From the NCBI GenBank assembly GCA_013399115.1, contig VXAA01004383.1, forward strand, positions 124,001-188,000: a DNA stretch of 64,000 nt, read 5' to 3'. The position numbers and the translations under genes are program-made. The DNA comes from Anseranas semipalmata (lineage: Eukaryota; Chordata; Aves; Anseriformes; Anseranatidae). Under the pieces are notes generated by a model that ran no database searches, was not told the origin of the DNA, and was given only the letters and a program-made list of their open reading frames with translations. Positions 26,858-39,584 of the stretch are shown one piece after another. The first letter of the stretch is position 1. Every line of letters starts with the position of its first letter.

Positions 26858-28393
26858 AAAAATTCAGGTCAAGTGAGGATAACTTCACTTTATCCTTCTT
26901 GCTAATAAACAAGTGTTTGCACACATTGCCTCTGAATACTTTTTATCTAGTTAACACAAACAGCTTTAGTATGGGAATTAGGGACAGAAATCATTGCTTG
27001 CTAATCTCTTGCTTGTTTTCAGTTGAGATAAACTAAAAAAACAGGCAGTTTAAAAACCACTACTATTTACTTGTAGAAAACATATCCATTTGTGTCTTAA
27101 CATATTCTTGAAGTTGCACTTGAGTGAAGAGAATTTGATAGTGCCTGTTGGAGACCCCCTGCTAAAAAAGTAGGTTTTGGAGTACAGACACACACAAATA
27201 ATATCACGGCAACAAATCGAAAGCAACGCTACTTCAAAGAAGCCAGATTATTCTGCAAGAAAAGAAAAAGTTTATCAATCAGTTTTTCTCCTCCTAATCA
27301 AGTCATTCATTGTTCTGGACACCACTAATAGATCACTTAAGCTCAGCAGCAGAGGTACATCAATCTGGCTTAACTATTTTTCTTGAGTTCAAATCACCTC
27401 ATCTGGACTCATGCTGCTCTGGACTTGAAACACAGGAAAGAACTTTCATGAAAGAAGCTTCATAAATGCAACAGAAATCCTGCTTTGACTGGATCAGCTG
27501 CTGAATGGCAGATGCTCAGTTCAGCATGCACTTCAGTTTGAGAGATGGTACAGCGACAGCAGGCACTTCCTACCTGTAAATGCAGGAAACCTCCAACCCT
27601 CACTCTTGCTTTAGTACCAGGTGCCCAGAAGTGTCAGAGTAGCGGAAGGGACCTTGGGTCTTAGGGGCATAAGGCCACATAGAGTGGACAAGCTCCTATC
27701 TGCAGCAACGATGATGGAGACCAAAGACAGCATCTTTAGGGATTTCAGATTTTAAGGAAATGACAACCCCCTCTGTATTTTCCTAGATCCATGGGATTCA
27801 GACAAGCATGGAGTTAGCCTATGTGCTTTCAGACTCAGTATGTAACGCTGACTCCATCTGACCTCAAGTCTTCTGGCTGGAGATTAGGGGTCAGAAAATG
27901 GAAATTGTGTCTTGTAATGGCTTGACCATGACTACACGGCGGTTAGGAGGAGAGTATACTTCTCTCACTGAGATGAGCTGCTTTATTAGCCTGCTAGCAG
28001 AGGCTAAGGTGAGCTGGTTGGTTTTGCTGACCTCAGATATACAAAATGCTCTGAGCGCTCCATCAGTAGCTGCTGTCCTCAATCCTTCACCAGCAGAAGA
28101 CTAATGGATCACCACGGTATGCTCACATCTAGGGCACAGACACGTAAGTGGTGCAACATCACTAGGTACAGAGCAGCAGAACAGAGAATGAACCTGGAGA
28201 AATGTTATCAGTGCAGTGAAGTCACAGAAAGTTTGTGAGTTTAGTAGCACGTGTTAGGAGAAAACCAGAGCATAAAAGGATCCTGACACAAAGAAGACCA
28301 AGCTGGCTATGAGATGAGGCCAAGCAGCAAGGACTGACTACCTGATGGAGCAGAAGGAGAAAGAAAACCAAAGAGAAGATTAAGAATTTTATT

Positions 28394-28419
28394 TTTGCAG
28401 TCACAATTGTGACTGCAAA
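28394..28419. repeat. Perfect 26-bp palindrome
   Basis: The arm TTTGCAGTCACAA meets its exact reverse complement with no spacer. Symmetry breaks at 28393/28420. It could form a cruciform or be a dimeric binding site, or it could be the core of a palindromic miniature transposon. No flanking terminal repeats were seen. Confidence 0.9.
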
Positions 28420-31400
28420 TGATGAGGCCTGCACAGTGCTTTGAATGGGAAGCATAATACTGTGTAACAAGTGTTCTCCAATCATACCCTTTGGAGATGA
28501 AACAGGGTTCGTTTTAATGCTGCCCTGTAATACCTGCAAGAAAATGCCACATTTTTTACAATGTGAAAAATGGGTCCTGCCGGAATAAAAGATGGACTTA
28601 ACCAAGAACGGCAGCACATAGATGAAGTCATTTTGTTGTAAAACATTAGCCGCCTCTAAAATTCTACCACTGTATTTTTGAAATCGGTATCACAAGAAAA
28701 TTTGAGTTTGCAGTTCACTGTTTTAGAACCCTCAGAATCCTCTGGTCCCAGTCAAGATACACATTTTTAGTTCTTTCTTGCTATGCTACAGAAAATCAAT
28801 AAATACAGTTTTGGACCATTCATTGTATACTATAAGAATCTAAGTATTAAGCAAACTGAACAGCAACAAAAAAAACAACCATCAACATTAGCATGCGACA
28901 CCTCAGAGCTACGTAAAGACCTTCCTCCTGCAATTGAAATCAAACCATCAAACTTCTCCTTTATTGGCTATCATCATCATACTAAAAAAGTCTCAGCTTA
29001 TTGGGATGTAAGGATGCTGGGGAGGTTTTTACCTACACTGTATTTTTCAATTACTTGGTTATTTTGCACACTAATATTGGCCGAAGGAGATCCAATTAGT
29101 ATAAAATTCAAATTTATTTTCTTGTAATTATACAGCCCATAAATTCCATTGCTTTCAGGCACACTTTTACACATGCATGAGTGAAGTGCCATCACTTCAT
29201 CTTCCTTATAGCTCTTTTTCCTTAGTTACTGTTGTGGTATCACTGGCCAAGCTACAAAAACTGAATTTTCCCTAAATGCTAAGACAATTTCGTTCCTTCT
29301 GGAAAAGAGCTCCATAGCTCTATACTTTTAGTCCAGTTATACTAATTATTATGCAAATCCCTCAACTCCACATGGTTACCCAGCCTTAAACCTCATTACA
29401 GATTCATTAGAAACACAGTTGCTCCATCTTCTCTTTCAGATACTTTGAAATTTAATAATTACCACAAACTAGGGGAACGTGCTGCAGTATGAACATTATA
29501 TTCATCACAAAGCTTTTGTGCTAGTGCACAGGATTCTTTCATGATTAATTTGTTATTAATCATACTTTAGATTGTAGTCTCTGTTGTGTGTTTAAGGTTT
29601 TTTTTTTTTAAATACTGAAAAAAATCATTATTAGAAAAAAAAAACAACAACCGACCTGCCTTATCTTTCAAGTATTTCCCTCTCTGCTCACATATTTTAC
29701 CCCAAATATTGAAAAAGACTGGTAAAAGTGCCAGACTACATCATTTTTAATGGAACATGGAAACATTCAGAAGAGACTAAGGCAACCGAGGGTAAGGGCA
29801 AGAGGGCAAACAGCTTGAAAAGGGGCAACATCAGCAGCTGTGGTAGTTTTTTCTCCCAGGTGCACAGATGCTGAGGTGGAGGAAGCAACCAGCGAGCCAG
29901 GATGCAGGACTGATGGGATCAAATAATGTAACACTGCGTCTCGATTTATGGAGGTAAGAATTATGTACTAACCTAAACAAGCAGAAACACCTCCAACACA
30001 TTTATGCACAAAAGTAAACTGCAAAGATAACTCAACATTATAAAAAGTTATAGTTCAAGTGGTTTGATGCTTTTAAACTTTGAGAAGTTCCAAGTTTAAT
30101 TAATTTTGAGATTATTACTGGCTTATTATTGCAGGCAGCAATACTTAAAGTCAAAAGGTAAATACAGAGTGGGTGATTCAAACAAATGTTCTTGTTAAAT
30201 CAGTGACTTGATACAGTCTTTAAAAATGGAGGGGATTTTAATTAGTTAAAATGGACAGTGATGAACAACAAAGCTGAAAAACAGATTCCTACTGTGGACA
30301 TGAATTCTGCTTAACTAATCAATGTAATCAAACACATAAAAAGTCTTCACATGGAGCTGCTCACAGCCATTTCCCAGGAGAGGAGCAGGGAATTTTTCCC
30401 TTAACATACAGGAAGCAGCAAAAGGGGGGAAAAAAATAGTGTGTTACTATTCTGTACTTCACTGTCACTGGGGCAGGCAAATACGATGATGGGCTTCAGC
30501 TAATACATACTTTGAACTCCCAACAACAGCTTCATCTGTTACGATACCTTTTGTTGTTCCAGATAAACAAAGAAGATATCTCAAAAGGTACCAAAACCCA
30601 TTATCACAGCAAACTGGAGAAGAATAAAAGCAACCATGGCAAGTTCACTGCAGAATGCTGACAGCAACCCAAGCTTGGAGATTACATAATGAACTTCTGC
30701 AAAATTTCACAGCAAGGCTGTTTTCCAGGCAATACAAATATGCTGAAGACTGGAAAAAAAGGAAGAGGGAGCAAAGCAGGATGATTCATTCAGCACTTTT
30801 TATGTGAAATAAGTGGCCTGTACTTGTTCACTGAAGGGTAACTCAAAACACATCTATGCCAAGCTGTGCAAAGAGGGAGTGGAGGTAAAAAAAACACCCC
30901 ATCACTGTTGTTTAATAGTGAAAGAATTAAGGATGAAAACAAAATATTCAAAAAGAAAGAGAAGATATGCATACATACATATGGATATTCGTTTTCTTTT
31001 TCTTTTTGCAGAAAAAGGTGGGGAAGGCCTGCAAAAAAATGCTTGGTGCATGATCAATACCTTCACATCCATACATACTGCAGTAAGATAGGTCCCCAAA
31101 GTAGTTCTTTTAGTAACTTAATGAAGCATGTTTTTGCATTAACATTTCAATTCTAATCTCCTCCTCCTCCTCTAATTTCCCCAGAGAGATTCAATAAAGT
31201 AACTTCATCTAAAATATGCCACCTAGATCAACGACTAAAAAGGGCTCACTAAAAATGAACTAAAATTCCAGTGCAGAGACTGACCATTAAATATAAAGCA
31301 TGAGGAGATAATTGATACATCCAATACAAAGTGATAGCAGAGCAGTCACCAGCTTATTAGAAGTCACCTGATTGCCTGGCTACTATAACTGCAAAAGACC

Positions 31401-34400
31401 TCTGGCTGTGAAAAAAATATTTCACTGAGATTTCCCTGACAGTTTCTCTTCAGTAGTGACTGATCTGAACATGCTTCCCTAAACCACACATTGCATAGTT
31501 AAAATTAGTGGCACAAGTCTTCAAGTTATAGCTGAAGAAAAAAATATGGAAAAAATTTCAAGTGTTAATCCCTCTTCCATAAAATCTAATGCTAGACTTC
31601 AGTCTTTAACAGAAAGCTTGATCTGTTTAGAAACAATCTGCTACAGATGATAATGACAGCTACTCTTTTAAGACATCGTTTTGCAAGTCCTGATTTTTTC
31701 TTTCTTACTAAACTGACTGACTGCAGTTGGTCATTTACCTTCTGAAGTGTCCATCCTTCGCTTTTTAACAGCATTAATATTTCCACCACACCACTGTTAG
31801 CATCACAGATGATGAAGAATTCAGCAAGGGGATAAACAGTAGGGATCAGCAAACCAAGAGAGTCCTAAGATCCATTTTGCTGCAAATTTCATTTAAGCTA
31901 TCATAAATAAAGAAAATATACTACATAGCTACAATCATCTCCATGGAAGGGTATTTCAAGACATTTTCCATGAGGATTTGGTGGCTTAAAAAAGGCTGAA
32001 ATAGTGAACACAGTAGTTATTTCCTTTAGTAAACTGGTACAAAATGTGCCAGAAGACCTACACTGGATAAATAAAATGCTCCCAAAATGCAGCACTAGAT
32101 AATAAACGTGGAAGAGATCACACTTTACAGGTGCGATATACCTGAAGGAACACCAGACAACATCATCAACATCATACGATGAATAAATGAAAAAAAAAAA
32201 TGTTACAATATTTTTCCAATAAGCATTTTTAATCATTTCCTTTTTTTCATGTCTTCTTAGATGCTATTCCTCAAACCTCTCATCAAAATTCCTTAAAATG
32301 ACAGTTACATAGTTTATGATTTTGGAAACTTTTACTGAGGTGTTTTTGTGTTCAGAACTGTACATTCGTCATAACTAGCCAAAAGTATTTGAGACATGAA
32401 TGATCTACAAAAAAGGACTTTTTTGTGTGTGTAACCTGAAGGAATTGTACAGTTTTCCACTTCAGGAACATTACAAAACCATTCTGTGACAATTCAAATG
32501 GTACAATAATAAAGGAGGATTGGAAAAAATCTTTGGACGCAGATTTCTGATACAATGCTAGCAACCTTTTCAGATTTAGAAAGCTTCTGGATGACAACTG
32601 ATACTTCAGAATAGTGAAGTAGCCTGAAGTCCTCATTACAAGAGTTACAAGAAATTTCCTCATTACAAGAAATCACATTCCTCCCGCTTGCTCAGAGGAA
32701 CAAATGGGAAAGTAGTGAGAGAACAGACTGGTATTGGAAGGGATCTGTGAAGTTATTCCAGTGTTTTAAAAAGTTACTCAAAGGCATATGAGTGAAATGT
32801 AGCAACTAAAGGAATGAAAACCAAGGTTAAGATTTTTCACAGGAGGCCATATTGTTGTAGGTACTAAGGAGTCCAATCTCCACTAAGATCCAAAGAGATG
32901 CTCAGAAGTGCCAAAACCGTTCAGAGCATGACTTAAGCTTCTCAATCATACTGGACTTTTTGAAAGCCTCTTTGCTCAGTGACGAAAACATGCTTTTGTA
33001 AGACAACCCTAACTAGAAAAATAGTCTCTTCAGGACGGGAGATATGGTTATAGTTGAGACAAATGTCCCCCTCTCCCCCTCTTTCCTCTACCTCCATCAC
33101 TACAGCTTTTTTATTTTTATTTTTTTTTTCAGTGCAGTTTAACTGATTTTATTGGGAGTACTGTAACTTAAATTCCAAAGGGAGGTAAAGACAAGCCTTG
33201 TGCAGTATGTCCTGATATCAAAGTCCCGTGTCTTATGTTAAAAGCATCCTCTTTACAGGGGTTGTTTTTCTACATTATAATTTAAATTTATTCCATAATT
33301 TTTGCAGTAATTTGTAGATAGGAAGTTAGAGTACTCGCATAAGAAATACAATGATTTCTTTTCAAAAATGATAGACAGTACTGACTTAGAGTTGGCAAGA
33401 GTGGAATAGATTCAAAAGTAATTTACCAGTCCTTTATTCTGTAAGTTTTGATGATGTTTCAGTAGAGATTAATGGCAAAGGTTTTGCTTTAAAAACAAAC
33501 TTGAAAAATATTTTAAAGACGATGACTCGCGAAAAAGTAACTTTTTGCAAACATATTCTGTATGTCATTACTTTTTGTTTCTACTATTTGTTTGATGTTT
33601 TAAAAACATGTAAGTGTTAAACTGGAAATAATTGAGGACTTCACAACCTGTAGCCTTGAAACATTCTAGAAAGCCTTCTATGGAAGTGACTTGGCACAAT
33701 ATGCTGTTATGTCGTTTTAAGCAAGAGAAGTCAGTTCACACCAAAATATAAAGAACTCATTTCAAATATTTTCATCTTTACTAAAATATCACCTACTCCA
33801 CAAGCTCTCTGAGGACACAGAATGTATCATCCTAGTACTTCAGTGGTGGTCTAAACCACTCAACATGCCTCCTCCGAGTTCCCCAACCTCTGATTTTCAC
33901 CATCACCTAAAGCATCCTGACTTCAGTGTCCCTGTTTTGACAACGGCACGATGCTCAATATTTAATATCTCAGGTATCAGTCCATTCAAAATGTTCTGCT
34001 GCTCTTTAGAGGGGAAAGAGAGCTCACCAGTAAATATCCCTGTCTGTCCTCTCGGTTAGAGACAGAGGACTGGCAGTAAACCTAGGCTCCCGTTCCTTCC
34101 CTGGCCGTCTGGATTTTTCTCCAACGAAGTCAGATCTGTCAGTCTATCCCTCCAAGTAATAAGAGAAATGAAATGTTGCCTTTAAGGGAGAACCAGGCCT
34201 GCCTGAGTTTTTGGAAAACAGGTCTTTGACCTGTTTCAGGAGAGGGCAACAGGCTATGAACTCAAATGGAAAGAAACATTTCCCTGAAGTTCGGAGCAAA
34301 ATACCTAAGCTCTGCAGAGACACGAGGCTGAGAACACATCTCTCTCCGAGCCTTTCCTACCAGCTAGCTCCAAGCAGTTGCTGCAAATCTCCTTCCAAGG

Positions 34401-35611
34401 CACTAATTCTCCCCAGGTACCACAGAGGAACCCACGGAAGTAGAACACGTGCTGCAGTTTGAGACTTACGATTGTGTACATTGCTTCAATGCATTGTTTT
34501 TAAATTCTGTATATGCTAGGCTGACTAAAAAGCTAAAAGATAAATTAAAACTTTAGATTGTAATGAGGCAAGTGGTTTCAGCCTTTGTACATCTCTTTGT
34601 CCTCACCGTGTCAGAAGGTTGGGAAAGATACGTGCCTAAACATCTGTGGCAGAATATGATCACCTACAATAAAAAAAGAACAAGGGACAGCTGGGAGGCT
34701 TAATGCCCTGTTATACTATCAGGAGATCCCATTTGAAGGTAGATTTAGTACAAATTAGAGAAAAGTAAAATACTGGGCACCTCCTACCATGCCTCCTGTT
34801 CAAAAACAGGATCTGCTTCCAACTACGTACTTCACGGAGAGTACTACACACTGAAGAACAGCTATCCCAGATTCTGGGATTGTACCCCAGACACTGGGAA
34901 CATGCAAGGACCACAGTTTATTAGTCTGGGGACTGGTCAGACACTCTCCATTGACAATTACGTACCAAAGTGAATGGTACAGGAACAATTTCTCCTGCCA
35001 GTTACTCGAGACAACAGGCCTTGCACAGGATTGCAGAGACTAAAGGTACAAATCCCACTGCATCAAATACACAACTGGAGAGCAAGCAAAACTACCACGT
35101 TGTTCTTGTAAGACAGTTTTAATCTTGGATTATAACTAAAACAAAGCCTGGCTTTAAATCAGTCTCAATCTGCACTTCCACTCTTTAGCTAATCTTTAAA
35201 AGAAAGAAGTGATTCTCCTTGGATAGCAATGAAAACTTATTTATTTGCAACCAAATGATGCTTTATGAGAGAATATATACTGTATATTCTGAGGGCACAA
35301 GACATAAACACTATTTAAACAATTACAACTTGCCAGAGTTGTATCTTCATATTTATTAGACAATGGTAAGCTAAGTTTTCACAGTGATTTTAATATGGTA
35401 TTTATACCAAGCTCAGCTTGAATGAAACCAAGTCCTTTTAAAAAAAAAGCACAAAAGAACACTGCAAAATAGTATTAATTCACTAAATATGTTACTTTCA
35501 ATGAGTTGTGTACATATGGGGTAAGATAGGTTTATCCAAAATTGTATTTTACAGAAGGCAACATTGCATCAAATTAAGCAGTGGATACATCCAGTTCTGG
35601 GTCCCAAATCC

Positions 35612-35673
35612 TTCCAAGATTACAGCCCTGGCAGGTCTGTAATCTTGGAAATCAAACCTGGCAGGTTTGATTT
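35612..35673. repeat. Two adjacent perfect inverted repeats (twin hairpins)
   Basis: Hairpin 1 has 14-base arms at 35612-35625 (TTCCAAGATTACAG) and 35637-35650, with an 11-base loop. Hairpin 2 has 12-base arms at 35649-35660 (AAATCAAACCTG) and 35662-35673, with a single G between them. They share two bases. The 10-base phrase CCTGGCAGGT appears both in loop 1 (35627-35636) and at the core of hairpin 2 (35657-35666), spaced 30 bases apart. Confidence 0.9.
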
Positions 35674-36559
35674 GCAGATTGGAAGAGCTCCTCAGCTCCT
35701 ACAGGAGAGGTAAGAAAGATAAGGTGCTGTCAAAAGTCCAGTGTTTCACACAAATTGTATCCCAGGAGCCTGGAGTCCAAACTCCCCTTCAGATCAGCAG
35801 CTGCACTTTCCTGTTAAAATTTTAACTGGACGTGGTTCAGTTCTGTTCGCAAGAAGCTAGATATGAAAAAAGTACTTAACATCTCATAGCAAGCTTAGTT
35901 CTTTACTGCTTCATAATAATACCAAACCCAATTTCAGATCATTTGCATTCAGTTTGAAATCCCCTCCGATTTATTTGTTGTTTTGTAATCCTTCCCAGTG
36001 TCTCATCCTGACTGCAACCCCCCACCCTTTCCAGTGGGAGGATTTATTTATTTTTAATCACAAGAAAATCAGGCACACCTACAGAGCACCGGTTCCTCTA
36101 GCCGCCACTTCCCCAGGGATCTCTTCACTGCCAACATATCCAATTTGGTGCTAATAAACTGTAATGAGTAAGCAAAAAACACTCCTATCCCAACCATGTC
36201 CCCCCTGAGGGGGCCAGCAGATGTAAAAAGGAGAAATCACCAGCAGGACACTGCCAGTCACCTCGGTGCCATTTTCACCTCCCTTGCCTGTTCAGCTTTA
36301 AATGTCTACGTTATATAAAGGGGGCATAAAAGAAACAAATCTTTTCTGTGAATATAGTTCAGTCATGTGGAGACATAACATCTAGATGACTCCATTCACA
36401 CTTGCATGGAGAAACATACCTAATACTGCTTTATCACCTGAAATGATACAAAGCCATTGTAACCCGAATCAATTGGTCTCCTGTTTGCTACACAATATAG
36501 CACAATAAAGCTCAAGGGGTTTTGTCTGCATTTGCAGATGCATCAATTCCCAGAGCAGA

Positions 36560-36995
36560 GAGCTGAAAGTCCCTCTCCACACAGCCCTGGTGCAGACACA
36601 TGAAATATTGCATTCAGCTCTGGACACCTCATTACCAGAAAGATAACACATTAAAGAGAGTTATTAGAGAAGCAACAAAAATGATAAGTGGAGATTGAGG
36701 AGATTAATTACACGAAGACATTAAAAGTTAACTACATAAAGGTTGGCTAAGGAACAACTTTCCAGGGGACACAATAACAGCCTGTAAATATTTGAAGGAT
36801 ATACATGCCAATAAGGAAAATGAATTATTTAGGATGGGAAAAACTAGATACAATTAGGAATAACAAAATGAAATTACGAAAGGTCTGAAGCTCAAGAAAA
36901 AAAGAAGTGTAACAGAAGCCAGGCTTTGAGAAGTCTATCGCCCGGATGACTTAATAGGTCTTTTGTATCTCTGCCTCCTGTAACTCTATGATAAT
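36560..36995 (+). mobile_element. Old, diverged CR1 LINE fragment (3' part)
   Basis: The order of phrases follows the 3' part of avian CR1. ACACAGCCCTGGTG comes first, then a degraded 'consisting of cagctctggacacctc', then GAAGCAACAAAAATGATAA. GGTTGGCTAAG..AAC and AACAGCCTGTAAATATTTGAA come next, followed by CCAGGCTTTGAGAAG and a terminal TAACTCTATGATAA. These correspond to the CR1 stretch ending in the ATTCTATGATT repeat. Many substitutions and small indels indicate great age. No open reverse transcriptase frame remains. CR1 is the dominant LINE of birds and reptiles. Borders are approximate. Confidence 0.7.
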
Positions 36996-37311
36996 AATGA
37001 TGGAGCGAAAGAAAGGACTCCAAGTATGAAATCCAATTAATTCTTTGCCAGTAGGCAAACCAACTTATCAGATATTTTGGCTTAGCAATAAGCTTAAGCT
37101 TGGCATGATAGATCCTACCTGTCAGTTATTCAGATGTAGCTTTTTGTAAAGTCTTCAGGGAAGCCAAGAGTATTTTTATACTTTCATTAAAACACAGACT
37201 ACATCCATCAAAGGAGGAAGTTATATTAAAAAGATCTGTGGCATTTTCAGACTAATCTGTGCATCTGACCGGTGCCATATTTAGCTTTATCTAATCTGTT
37301 TTTTGCATCTA

Positions 37312-37410
37312 ACAGACTGCAAACCCTTTGGGGCAGAAATCCCTTCCTCCTCTTTCTTTATATTACACAGTGCTGAGTGTGTTGACAGTGCTCAGCAAAC
37401 AATAGCCAAT
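37312..37410 (+). mobile_element. Probable L2/MIR-type 3' tail fragment
   Basis: The phrase GACTGCAAACCCTTTGGGGCAGAAATC followed by ACAGTGCTGAGTGTG and GTGCTCAGCAAACAATAG follows the usual order of an L2-type tail ('gactgtaagctc..ggggcaggg..cagtgcc..gcacata'). It is old and incomplete. The family cannot be fixed by eye. It lies about 320 bases after the CR1 copy, probably by coincidence. Confidence 0.5.
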
Positions 37411-38853
37411 TCTAAGGGAGGAAAGAAGCCTGTGATAGCACACGCTGCAGTATTATTTTCAAGGGATGAACCCTTACATTAGTAATGGATCTGGGAGACT
37501 TTGTGTATGTACCAGTAGAAAAATAACTCTTCTCTCAGGAAGAAAAAGAACTTTAAAAATACAGAAAATACATCAGAATGCTCAAAAAAGTAGACAAGTA
37601 TGGAAACTGGCAGGAAGCAGAGAGAAAGAGGGTAGAAATGATTTTAGAAGAGGACAAATAAATAAATATTGAGACTAAAATTCAGTACTGAGGAATGACC
37701 CTGTTTAAAGATCTGTACAGGCAATTTGTATGCATTGTGCTACCACCTTTAAGTGCACGTTCAGACATCACATCTCAAACAATAACCATTCATCACCAGG
37801 GTACTTTTACAACAGTCTGTATCCGTGTACTTCTCTATTTTCCAATATGTTTCGTCCAGAGCTCTCGCTATTTATTGACACTAGTTTGGCACATACAAAA
37901 CTCAGTGTCGAAGCAGGTCCTGCCTGAGGAGCCAACGAGTCTGCTCTCCATTTTAGCATCCGCCAAAGTTGATTTCTGAAAGAGCATATAGGGACATACA
38001 TAGTTATATATTGATATGTTGCCCCTTAAGGTGTTCTGAATTAAAACATAACAAGCCACTGACTATTTGTAAGATCAGTGGGAGCAAGTTATAGCTGGCA
38101 GCCCATGTGGGACATCTGTATACTCCTCCTCTGACAAACTCTCCCTTATAATATTAAATATTTAGTCTGCATATTAATATATTTCAGACTCCTCATGGTT
38201 ATAATCTTGGAATCACGTACCACTAACAACTCTACACTTCTTATCTTGAACGTCTGGTTTGGGGCTGAGATACTGCTTGCCCGCATTGCTGTTAGATGAA
38301 CTTCCTTCAGAGAGGCGATACCAATGCCAGAGGAAATACTGGTGGCCAAGGAAGGGACAGGTTTTTCAGAGACACTTTGTTTTTTAAATGATCCTAGTTA
38401 AGCGTATGAAGCATCTGTTGTGTACTGCTCTGTGTATGCAAAAAGGATATTCAGGAAAGTAATTTACATTAAAGAAGGAAAATGAGGGAGATAAACACTC
38501 CTACCTCATTTACCACATACTTCAAACAGTGTGCATTTACACAGTTGCTAACTGCAGAAACATTTGCAATGTAGCTTCTCTTTCCAAGGATAACATTAGC
38601 AAGAATTTAAAAGACATTCAGAAAACTGCATGTTTCTAGTTCTGTTTCATAATCCTTACTACTTGGTCAAATGAAATACAGGTGTTGATGGAAAACTTGG
38701 ATATTTTTATTTATAGAAATTTATTTTTCCTGTCAATTTTCAATTTTGTGTGGGAACTATGCTTTTTTAAAAAAAATTGCAAAACACGGATGGAAAAATA
38801 TATAGTTTTACTCATTGTTAATTAAACAATTAGTGATCCAAGATTAAATATAC

Positions 38854-38867
38854 ATATATATATATAT
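38854..38867. repeat. (TA)n microsatellite
   Basis: Seven alternating A/T units. Confidence 0.9.
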
Positions 38868-39557
38868 GAAGTAATATATTTAAAGTAGGATGTAAATCTT
38901 ATATTTATAATCACTTATGTCATTAAATAGCCTCAATTCCAGTCCAAGTCAACGGGACTTCAGCACTTTGGATAATTTACTCCACAGCTAAAGCCAAGTG
39001 AGGGGAGATTCCAGAGACACGTTTATCCTGAGAGAGCTTACTTCCAGCTTCACCACCTCAGTTGTCAAGTAGCACTTTCAGGCAGATACATTTTTTGGAA
39101 CTCATAAAAACCAGGGGCAAGACAACCACAATGACAAATACTTTTGTAACACTGGTGAGAAACAAGCTCTAAATAAAGAAGGATAGCAGAATTTTTGCCA
39201 TCTCAAGTGATGTTAAGTATTTTTTTAATAATATTTTCCAATATTAGCTAGAAGTCCCATTTACAGTGGTTATGTGGCTGCCAGAAAAAAAATAGAAACC
39301 CCAGCTGAAGATGAACAACTTCTAACCTTACATTCAGTTTTGCTGAACCCAATTAAACCTTTCATGTTGCCCTTCAACTGACCTAGATATTTGTCATAGC
39401 AACCACTCAAAGCTATACAGTAGATGATTTTCTAAATAATTTAGACTAAAAAGGAAATGTAAAGCCACCCTTCCAACATTATTTTAAATATTTACTTAGA
39501 CTGCTGTTGTCTATATGAGGCTTTTTTTTGGATTTCTTTTCCTAGCTTTTAAAATAC

Positions 39558-39584
39558 TTATTTTTATTTATTTATTTATTTTTT
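39558..39584. repeat. (ATTT)n low-complexity run
   Basis: About five ATTT units ending in a T run and AG. Confidence 0.8.

Larger units (their letters stand above)
25005..36559 (-). other. DISC1: DISC1 large intron, middle part: no gene seen
   Basis: This is ordinary AT-rich intron. Visible items are a short (AAT)n near 25297, an A-rich low-complexity run at 26810-26857, the palindrome at 28394-28419 and the twin hairpins at 35612-35673. A phrase CCAGTTCTGGGTCCC just before the hairpins (35591-35605) is like one in CR1 elements, but is too short to call. No ORF here has domain features. Confidence 0.6.

Noticed and set aside
32720..32770. Possible minus-strand CR1 tail (TATTGGAAGGGATCTGTGAAG)
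   Set aside because: Only about 30 bases resemble CR1, and the expected continuation is absent.
33795..33840. L2-tail-like phrase (CACAAGCTCTCTGAGGACACAG)
   Set aside because: It is too short and diverged to separate from chance.
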